DNA of 64,000 nt. Source: an uncultured Rhizobiaceae bacterium. Lineage in GTDB: Bacteria > Pseudomonadota > Alphaproteobacteria > Rhizobiales > Rhizobiaceae. A program made the translations under genes and the position numbers. Positions within the stretch are counted from its first letter, which is position 1, and the number at the start of each line of letters is the position of its first letter. The stretch is taken from the NCBI GenBank assembly GCA_947259295.1, contig CAMYMG010000058.1, positions 234,551 through 298,550 of the forward strand, read 5' to 3'. The notes under the pieces are model-generated. The model made no database searches. It was not told where the DNA came from and saw only the letters and a list, made by a program, of their open reading frames with translations. Below are positions 8,119-14,527 of the stretch, one piece after another.

Positions 8119-8868
8119 TCAGACGTGCTGGCCGCCGTTGATATGGATTTCCGAGCCGGTGACATAGGAGGCCTGGCTGGAGCAGAGGAAGAAGATGATG
8201 TCGGCGACTTCGGAGGTCGATCCGAGCCGGCGGAGAGGTATTGTTTCGACGATCTTGTCGGTGCCCGGCGACAGGATCGCCGTGTCGATCTCGCCCGGCG
8301 CAATCGCATTCACGCGGATGCCGTGCGGGCCGAAATCGGCCGCCATTTCGCGCGTCAGCGAGCCGAGCGCCGCCTTCGATGTCGCGTAGGAGGTGCCGGC
8401 GAAGGGATGCACGCGGGTGCCGGCTATCGACGTGACGTTGACGATCGATCCGCCGCTCGCCGCCAGTTCCTTGAAAAGGCCGCGCGCCAGCATGATCGGC
8501 GCGAAGAAATTGACCTGGAAAACGTCGCGCCAGGTGTGCATCGGCGTGTCAATCGAATTCATCCGGCCACCGTCGGGCATCTTGGGCGAAATGCCGGCAT
8601 TGTTGACCAGCGCATGCAGCTTGCCGCCGTGCGCTTCCAGCCGATGCCGGATTTCCGATACCGCGATGCCGACGTCTTCCTGGTCGGCAAGATCGACCTT
8701 GATGTGGTCTTCCGGGCCCGCCGGCCACGGGCAGTCGTCGGCAAAGGACTGGCGGGAACAGGTGATCACCCGCCATCCCTCGCGCGAGAACCGCTTGACC
8801 GTGGCATGGCCGATGCCTCGGCTGGCGCCGGTCAGCACAATCGTCTTGCGGGTGTCGATCTCGGCCAT
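8119..8868 (-). CDS. SDR-family oxidoreductase
   Basis: A 249-residue classical short-chain dehydrogenase. The cofactor motif TGASRGIGHA is at residues 13-22, the NNAG structural motif at about 88, and the catalytic Ser plus YATSK (Tyr and Lys of the active site) at about 143-162. The C-terminus ends in the usual GSEIHINGGQHV. It reduces or oxidises an alcohol or ketone with NAD(P), but the substrate cannot be deduced. It stands alone between cysG and a penicillin-binding protein gene, both on the same strand, with its own likely terminator. Confidence 0.9.
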   Translation of the reverse strand: MAEIDTRKTIVLTGASRGIGHATVKRFSREGWRVITCSRQSFADDCPWPAGPEDHIKVDLADQEDVGIAVSEIRHRLEAHGGKLHALVNNAGISPKMPDGGRMNSIDTPMHTWRDVFQVNFFAPIMLARGLFKELAASGGSIVNVTSIAGTRVHPFAGTSYATSKAALGSLTREMAADFGPHGIRVNAIAPGEIDTAILSPGTDKIVETIPLRRLGSTSEVADIIFFLCSSQASYVTGSEIHINGGQHV

Positions 8869-8935
8869 GACGGGGTTCTCCAGTCCGCTATTTAGCGTTG
8901 CGGACCGGACATTGCGAGGGAAATGCTTGGCGTCG

Positions 8936-11125
8936 TCAGCCGCCGGTCAGGATATCGAGAATCGAGTTGCTGCGCTTGCGGACCGGGCCGCCGACATCGG
9001 CGGGCGGCACCGGGCGGATCGACGCTGTCGGCAATTCCTGTGCCTGCTGGAAACCGGAATCGCCGTCCGCCCGATCCGACGTCCTAGGCGAATTCGCGGG
9101 CACGCTGGCGACCGGCGTCGACGGCTCGACCAACGGCCGCTCGCCGCCTTGCGAACGCCAGGTGCCCGGCAAGGCGGCTACCGGAACGCCTTCATGGGCG
9201 GCGACCATGAATTCGTGCCAGGCCTGCGCCGGCAGCGCGCCACCGGTGACCTTTCGCATCGGCGCGCCGTCGTCATTGCCGAACCAGACGCCGGTGGTCA
9301 GATTGGCGGTGTAGCCGACGAACCAGGCGTCGCGGGAGTTCTGGCTGGTGCCGGTCTTGCCGGCCGCCGGCCAGGCGAAGGCTGCTTTCCTGGCCGTACC
9401 CGTCTCGACCGTGCCGGTCATCATCGAATTCATCATGCCGACGACCTCGGAACTGACGACGCGCGGATTGCTGCCGCCGGTGTTTTCGTAGAGCACCTCG
9501 CCGTCGGACGCGGTGATGCGGCTGACGAAGTGGATGTCCGGCCGATAGCCGCCATTGGCAAAAGGCACATAAGAGGCGGTGAGTTCGAGCGGCGTGACTT
9601 CCGAGGTGCCAAGGGCGATAGAGGTGTTGGCCTGCAGTTCTGACTGAATGCCCATGCGGTGCGCCGCCTCGACCACGGCACCTGGGCCAACTTCCATGGC
9701 CAGTTGCGCGGCAACCGAGTTCAGCGATTTTGCCAGTGCCGTCGCCAGCGTGACCCGGCCATAATATTTGCCGTGGTAGTTGTCGGGGGTCCACTTGCCG
9801 ATCTTGATCGGGGCATCGTTGCGGATGCTGTCGGGCGTGCGGCCCTGCTCCAGCGCTGCCATGTAGACGAACGGCTTGAACGCCGAGCCCGGCTGGCGGC
9901 GCGCTTCCGATGCGCGGTCGAACTGGCTGTCGGCATAGTCGTAGCCGCCGACCATGGCGCGGACCGCGCCGGAATTGTCGATGGACACAAGAGCGCCCTG
10001 GCTGACATTCAGTTCCTTGCCCTTCTCGTCGACCAGCCGACGGATCGACTTCTCGGCGATCTCCTGCAGGGTGAGGTCGACGGTGGTATCGACAGTGATA
10101 TCGGTCCTCACATCGCCGATGAGATCGGGCAGTTCCTCCATGATGCGATCGGCGACGTAGTTTTCCGAGCCTGTCCAGTAGGAGGCGGCGCGCGTCGCGG
10201 GCGCGCTCATCGCCATGGTCAACTCCTTGTCGCCAATCAGCTTTTCGTCTCGCATGGCGGCCAGTACCACCTGGGCGCGCGCCTCGGCAGCCTTGGGATC
10301 GCGCGCCGGCGACAAGCGCGAGGGCGCCTTCAGGAGCCCGGCCAGAAGAGCCGCCTCCGGCAGCGTCACGTCGCGCGCGCTCTTGCCGAAATAGCGCCGC
10401 GAGGCAGCTTCCACGCCATAGGCGCCGGAGCCGAAGTAGACCCGGTTGAGATACATTTCGAGGATCTGGTCCTTGGTGTGCTCATGCTCCAGCCAGATCG
10501 CCAGCAGCACCTCCTGGACCTTTCGCTCGATGGTCCTGTCGGGCTTCAGGAACAGGTTCTTGGCGAGTTGCTGGGTCAGCGTCGAACCGCCCTGCGTGAA
10601 GCGCCCCTGCATCAGGTTCGTTGCCATGGCGCGCGCCAGGCCGATCGGATCGATGCCGAGATGCGAATAGAAGCGCCGGTCCTCGATCGCCATCACGGCC
10701 TGCGGGATATAGGGCGACATTTCGTGCAGGCCGACGGCCTCGCCGCCGGTCATGCCTCGATTGGCAAGCAGCCTGCCATCCACCGAAACGATCTTGATGT
10801 TGGGGGAGCGGTCGGGGATCGACCAGGTCGTGGCCGCCGGCATCTTGGCGCCGTAATAGACCACCACCCCGGCTGCGGCGATGCCGCCCCAGATCGCCAG
10901 CACGAAGGTCCAGTAAAACAGCCGGCCGAAACGGGCGAACAGGCCGGGCTTGCGTCGACCGCCCCGGACCTTGGCCTTGCGCTTCGCCGCCGGCTTGCGG
11001 CGCGCGGCCTGCTTGCGGCCGGGCACGACGCGATCGTCTTCGGTAACCGAAAGGCCGCGCGCTGCCTTGCTCTTCGATGCAGTTTCGAAGGTAGGCTCGA
11101 TGCGCCTGTCGTTTCGTTTCGCCAT
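8936..11125 (-). CDS. Class A penicillin-binding protein (PBP1A family)
   Basis: A 729-residue bifunctional peptidoglycan synthase. Residues 1-60 are a very basic cytosolic tail (KRKAKVRGGRRKP), followed by one membrane anchor (about 66-90). The GT51 glycosyltransferase domain (about 110-290) has EDRRFYSHLG and GGSTLTQQLAKN. The transpeptidase domain (about 360-640) has the serine nucleophile in GSAFKPF, the SLNS motif and KTGTSQNSRDAW. It polymerises and cross-links lipid II at the inner membrane. The tail is Ser/Pro-rich and short. Length and order are typical of rhizobial PBP1-type enzymes; the exact paralogue is not assignable. Confidence 0.95.
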   Translation of the reverse strand: MAKRNDRRIEPTFETASKSKAARGLSVTEDDRVVPGRKQAARRKPAAKRKAKVRGGRRKPGLFARFGRLFYWTFVLAIWGGIAAAGVVVYYGAKMPAATTWSIPDRSPNIKIVSVDGRLLANRGMTGGEAVGLHEMSPYIPQAVMAIEDRRFYSHLGIDPIGLARAMATNLMQGRFTQGGSTLTQQLAKNLFLKPDRTIERKVQEVLLAIWLEHEHTKDQILEMYLNRVYFGSGAYGVEAASRRYFGKSARDVTLPEAALLAGLLKAPSRLSPARDPKAAEARAQVVLAAMRDEKLIGDKELTMAMSAPATRAASYWTGSENYVADRIMEELPDLIGDVRTDITVDTTVDLTLQEIAEKSIRRLVDEKGKELNVSQGALVSIDNSGAVRAMVGGYDYADSQFDRASEARRQPGSAFKPFVYMAALEQGRTPDSIRNDAPIKIGKWTPDNYHGKYYGRVTLATALAKSLNSVAAQLAMEVGPGAVVEAAHRMGIQSELQANTSIALGTSEVTPLELTASYVPFANGGYRPDIHFVSRITASDGEVLYENTGGSNPRVVSSEVVGMMNSMMTGTVETGTARKAAFAWPAAGKTGTSQNSRDAWFVGYTANLTTGVWFGNDDGAPMRKVTGGALPAQAWHEFMVAAHEGVPVAALPGTWRSQGGERPLVEPSTPVASVPANSPRTSDRADGDSGFQQAQELPTASIRPVPPADVGGPVRKRSNSILDILTGG

Positions 11126-11244
11126 GAAGCCGATATCCCGTCCCCGTGATGGGAATCGGGTGCAGGCTAAATGCGGCGATTTAAGGTGGGGTTAAGCGCA
11201 ACGATGTCGCAGAAACGTGAGGCTCCCGCGCCGTGTGATGGCCA

Positions 11245-11391
11245 TCAGTTCTGCTCGATCGAGATGCCGTTGTCGTCAATTCGCAATTCTACGCCGTCGG
11301 GCTTCGATTCCTCGCGAAACACGTAGATGCCGAGGGCAATCACCACGACGACAAGTGCGCCGATGAGAAGGTAGAGTTGGTTCTGTTTCAT
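11245..11391 (-). CDS. Small single-pass membrane protein (48 aa)
   Basis: A 48-residue frame read from the sequence: it starts MKQNQLYLLIG, has one hydrophobic helix (about residues 6-24, rich in Val, Ile and Leu) and a charged tail with VELRIDDNGISIEQN at the end. Rhizobiales genomes carry many near-identical small proteins with the pattern MKQNxLYLxIGAL then EGVEIxIDxxGISIE, so I believe this is a real gene with the tail facing the periplasm or cytosol. Function is unknown. It lies between the PBP gene and a GlsB-type gene, both on the same strand. Confidence 0.75.
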   Translation of the reverse strand: MKQNQLYLLIGALVVVVIALGIYVFREESKPDGVELRIDDNGISIEQN

Positions 11392-11422
11392 CGGCGCACC
11401 AATCGTTTCAACTACTTACGCG

Positions 11423-11677
11423 TCAGGCGCGCTTTACCAGCCGGATGATGACCAACAGGATCACCGCACCGATCGTCGCGTACACGATCGCGTCCAGGAT
11501 ATCGTTGCCGAGCGAAACGCCGAGCGACGGAAACAGAAAGCCGGCAATGAACGCACCAACGATACCAACCACGATATTGCCAAGCAGGCCGAAGCCGAAG
11601 CCCTTGACGAGAAGTCCCGCCAGCCAACCGGCAATGGCGCCCACGATGAGGAAGATGATCAGACTTTCAATACCCAT
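11423..11677 (-). CDS. GlsB/YeaQ/YmgE family stress membrane protein
   Basis: An 84-residue protein with three membrane helices and the glycine-zipper pattern of the transglycosylase-associated family (GAIAGWLAGLLVKGFGFG, then NIVVGIVGAFIAGFLF). Start chosen at the ATG at 11677 because GGAGGGGAATACC precedes it directly and the protein then begins MGIESLIIF, the family pattern. Members are induced by general and acid stress in many bacteria, but their biochemical role is not known. It is 31 bases from the small membrane protein gene. Confidence 0.9.
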   Translation of the reverse strand: MGIESLIIFLIVGAIAGWLAGLLVKGFGFGLLGNIVVGIVGAFIAGFLFPSLGVSLGNDILDAIVYATIGAVILLVIIRLVKRA

Positions 11678-11789
11678 GGTATTCCCCTCCCGATAACCCT
11701 CTTCGACCGCCAAGCGGCGAATCGAAAGGGTGCAGGAGCATCATAAGCGACATTGGGAATATCTGCGAGCGGCCCGGTGAAGGGAGGTG

Positions 11790-12035
11790 TTACTCGTCGT
11801 CTTCTTCGCCCGCCGGCTTCCAACTGTGGGGCTCGACGCGCTTCTGGGTGTCACTGTCGACGAAGGCCCACCAGCCGGCATCGGTCTCGTCCCAGTCGCC
11901 GCCGGTCGGCTTCAGCCGTTCCAGCGAACGGTATTGCGCGATGGAGCGGCTTTCCTGGCCGCCCGGGTCGATCCAGAGCACGGTCACCTTCGAGCCGTCC
12001 ATCGGCGCGGTGTCTATCGGTCTCGTCTTGCCCAT
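11790..12035 (-). CDS. Conserved hypothetical protein (81 aa)
   Basis: An 81-residue acidic protein beginning MGKTRPIDTAPMDGSKVTVLW and ending in a Glu/Asp tail. The PIDTAPxDG opening and the following tryptophans (WDETDAGWWAF) resemble a widespread small domain (DUF551-like) in rhizobia and phages, but I cannot assign a function. The start at 12035 follows a good AGGGAGGC ribosome-binding site. It is 53 bases downstream of the RNase D gene on the same strand and could be cotranscribed. Confidence 0.7.
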   Translation of the reverse strand: MGKTRPIDTAPMDGSKVTVLWIDPGGQESRSIAQYRSLERLKPTGGDWDETDAGWWAFVDSDTQKRVEPHSWKPAGEEDDE

Positions 12036-12088
12036 CGCAATGCCTCCCTTTGCCTGCCAACGCTGCCCGGTACGCGCCGGTTCCGCGA

Positions 12089-12706
12089 TCAGCTGTGGGC
12101 GAAGATGTCCTGCTCGGCCCATCCCATCAGGTCGAGCTTGGCGCGGGTCGGCAGGAAGCGGAAACAGGCCTCCGCTTCGTCGGTGCGGGCCTCGCGCGCC
12201 AGCCGGGTGGCAAGCACCTCGCGCAGGCGGTGCAGATAAAGCACGTCCGAGGCTGCATATTCGAGCTGCTCGGGGGTCAGCGTCTCGGCCGCCCAGTCGG
12301 ACGATTGCTGCACCTTGGACAGGCTGATGCCGAGCAATTCGCTGCAGATGTCTTTCAGCCCGTGCCGGTCGGTGTAGGTGCGGGTAAGCCTCGACGCGAT
12401 CTTGGTGCAGAAAACCGGCTCCGGCATGGCTCCGAAGGCGTGATAGAGCACAGCGAGGTCGAACCGGCCGAAATGGAACAGCTTGGTGATGCCTGGATCG
12501 CGCAGCAGGCGGACGAGGTTGGGCGCATCCTTCTGTCCCTGGGCAATCTGGATGACGTCCGCTGTGCCGTCGCCGGGCGAGATCTGGACCACGCAGAGCC
12601 GGTCGCGATGCGGGATCAGGCCGAGCGTCTCGGTGTCGATGGCCACGGCCGGCACGGCGTAATGCGTGAGGTCCGGCAGGTCGTTCTTGTGGAAACGGAT
12701 GGTCAT
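12089..12706 (-). CDS. RNase D-like 3'-5' exonuclease
   Basis: A 205-residue DEDDy exonuclease domain without the C-terminal HRDC repeats of full RNase D, the short form usual in alphaproteobacteria. Exo motif I is VAIDTETLGL (residues 21-30), motif II FHFGRFDLAVLYH (about 97-109), and motif III includes YAASDVLYLHRL (about 170-181), giving Asp, Glu, Asp, Asp and Tyr metal and catalytic ligands. It trims RNA 3' ends, probably in tRNA maturation. It lies 15 bases downstream of the M20 peptidase gene. Confidence 0.92.
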   Translation of the reverse strand: MTIRFHKNDLPDLTHYAVPAVAIDTETLGLIPHRDRLCVVQISPGDGTADVIQIAQGQKDAPNLVRLLRDPGITKLFHFGRFDLAVLYHAFGAMPEPVFCTKIASRLTRTYTDRHGLKDICSELLGISLSKVQQSSDWAAETLTPEQLEYAASDVLYLHRLREVLATRLAREARTDEAEACFRFLPTRAKLDLMGWAEQDIFAHS

Positions 12707-12721
12707 GTCGGGGTTCCGGGA

Positions 12722-14110
12722 TCAGCGGGCCAAGGCATCGAGGATGCGCGCCCAGGAGCGCTGGCCCTTGTGGAAGGATGTCAGTTCGTATTTCTCGTTC
12801 GGCGAATGGATGCGGTCGTCATCGAGCGCAAAGCCGACGAGCAGCGATTCCATGCCGAGATAGGTCTGGAAGTCGCCGACCACCGGGATCGAGCCGCCGC
12901 CGCCAGTCATGACGGCCGGGTTCGGCCACTCGTCCGAGAGCGCCGCCTTGGCCTTGCCCAGAAACGGCGCGTCATATGAAAGCTGGATTGCCGGCGAGCC
13001 GCCATGCTCGTGGAAGGTGACCGAACAGTCGGCCGGGACACGCGCCTCGACGAATTGCCGGAACGCTTTCCTGATCTTCTGCGGATCCTGCTTGTGCACG
13101 AGGCGAAACGAGACCTTGGCCGAGGCTTCGGCGGCGATCACCGTCTTGAAGCCCTTGCCGGTGTAACCCCCGGAAACGCCGTTGAATTCGGCGGTCGGCC
13201 GGGCCCACACCAGTTCCAGCGCCGATCGGCCTTTCTCGCCGGAAAGTTCCGAAAGGCCGATCGGCCCGAGCATTGTCTCGGTTGTCTCGCCCAGCGTTTC
13301 CCACGACTTCAGGATCTGAGAGGGCGTCTCCTCGACGCCATCGTAGAAGCCGGGGATGGTGACGCGGCCTGTTTCGTCATGGATATCGGCAAGGATCTTC
13401 GCGAGGATGCGGATCGGGTTGGCCGCCGCGCCGCCATACTGGCCCGAATGCAGGTCGCGATTGGCGGCGTGGACCGTTATTTCCTCGCCTACCAGGCCGC
13501 GCAGCGACGCCGTGATTGCCGGCGTCTCGCCATCCCACATGCCGGAGTCGCAGACCAGCGCGAAATCCGCCTTGAGTTCCTCCCGGTTGGCGTCGAGAAA
13601 CGGCTTCAGCGAAGGCGAGCCGGATTCCTCCTCGCCCTCGAACAGAATCGTCACCCGGCACGGCAATTGTCCATGCACCTGCTTGTAGGCGCGGCAGGCT
13701 TCGACAAAGAGCATGAGCTGACCCTTGTCGTCGGAGGATCCCCGGCCCGTGATGATCTTGCGGCCGGGCTCGATCTCCTTGACGGCCGGATCGAACGGGT
13801 CGGATTCCCAAAGGCCAAGCGGGTCGACCGGCTGGACGTCATAATGCCCGTAGAAAAGCACATGCGGGCTGTCGGGCGACGGCCCGTCGTGATGGGCAAC
13901 GACCATCGGGTGGCCGGGCGTGTCGCGCACGCCGGCATCGAAGCCTATCGTCTTCAGATCTTGGGCCAGCCATTCGGCGGCGCGCCTGCAGTCGGCCTTA
14001 TAGGCGGGATCCGTGGAGATCGAGGGAATGCGCAGCAGCGAGAATAGCCGCTCCAGACTTGCGTCAAGATTGCTGTCCAGGTGATCGAGAACGGGGGATA
14101 GTGCCGACAT
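12722..14110 (-). CDS. M20/M25/M40 family metallopeptidase (dipeptidase)
   Basis: A 462-residue zinc peptidase. The metal-binding His is in FYGHYDVQPVDP (about residue 86), bridging Asp in SDDKGQ (about 118), the catalytic Glu pair in FEGEEESGSP (about 150), and the last His in GGGGSIPVV to DDDRIHSPNEKYE (about 440). A dimerisation domain occupies about 200-350. It hydrolyses dipeptides or small acyl-amino acids in the cytosol; no signal peptide is seen. Substrate is not fixed by sequence. It reads away from the polA promoter region, with the candidate small RNA immediately upstream on the same strand. Confidence 0.92.
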   Translation of the reverse strand: MSALSPVLDHLDSNLDASLERLFSLLRIPSISTDPAYKADCRRAAEWLAQDLKTIGFDAGVRDTPGHPMVVAHHDGPSPDSPHVLFYGHYDVQPVDPLGLWESDPFDPAVKEIEPGRKIITGRGSSDDKGQLMLFVEACRAYKQVHGQLPCRVTILFEGEEESGSPSLKPFLDANREELKADFALVCDSGMWDGETPAITASLRGLVGEEITVHAANRDLHSGQYGGAAANPIRILAKILADIHDETGRVTIPGFYDGVEETPSQILKSWETLGETTETMLGPIGLSELSGEKGRSALELVWARPTAEFNGVSGGYTGKGFKTVIAAEASAKVSFRLVHKQDPQKIRKAFRQFVEARVPADCSVTFHEHGGSPAIQLSYDAPFLGKAKAALSDEWPNPAVMTGGGGSIPVVGDFQTYLGMESLLVGFALDDDRIHSPNEKYELTSFHKGQRSWARILDALAR

Positions 14111-14221
14111 GCCGAGGCGCCTTTCGAATCTGCGCCGGAACCCTATTCAGGATCGATCGGAATGGGAACGGTTCGACCGAGAATTCGACAAAAGATCGCC
14201 AGAATGGCTAACGCCAGGCAG

Positions 14222-14367
14222 AAAAATGCCGCCGTGGCGGAGGGGACAACCACGGCGGCTTTACTACAAACGATGCGGCAGCCCGGAGAGGGGGGATGAG
14301 GCTGCCGCAATGTCCGGTCTAGGCGGGGGACGGGCCATACTCCGGACTTCGGCTAAAAACCGCCGAT
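14222..14367 (-). ncRNA. Candidate trans-acting small RNA with three C-rich hairpin loops
   Basis: The gene-free stretch 14111-14527 holds three consecutive hairpins. On the minus strand they are GTCCGG/CCGGAC (14347-14342 with 14317-14312), TGCGGCAGCC/GGCTGCCGCA (14309-14300 with 14283-14274, 10 perfect pairs) and GCCGCCGTGG/CCACGGCGGC (14259-14250 with 14237-14228, 10 perfect pairs). The last is followed by ATTTTTC, a classical terminator. Every loop is C-rich (CCCGTCCCCCGCC, CCCCCCTCTCC, TCCCCTCC), i.e. complementary to ribosome-binding sites. A weak promoter, TTGAAT-N17-CAAATG (14402-14374), would start transcription near 14367. The design resembles the alpha-r14 and CcsR types of rhizobial and Rhodobacter small RNAs; homology is not claimed. 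The rest of the stretch holds only the polA upstream region. Confidence 0.5.
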
Positions 14368-14527
14368 GCCAGTCATTTGGAATTCGGAACGTGGCTATTC
14401 AAGGGCGCCAAGATTACAGTTGTGTAACAAACCCGTGATTTTACCAGTTCGCCTGCCGGCGTCAGGAGAGTTTGCTTGAATCGCCTTAGAGATGGACAGG
14501 CTTTAGCCTCCGCGCTAGGCGTTGCGC

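Noticed and set aside
14109..14438. A plus-strand protein gene between the M20 peptidase and polA
   Set aside because: The frame runs through the perfect hairpins, has no ribosome-binding site and low-complexity Arg-rich translation; the RNA explanation fits better.
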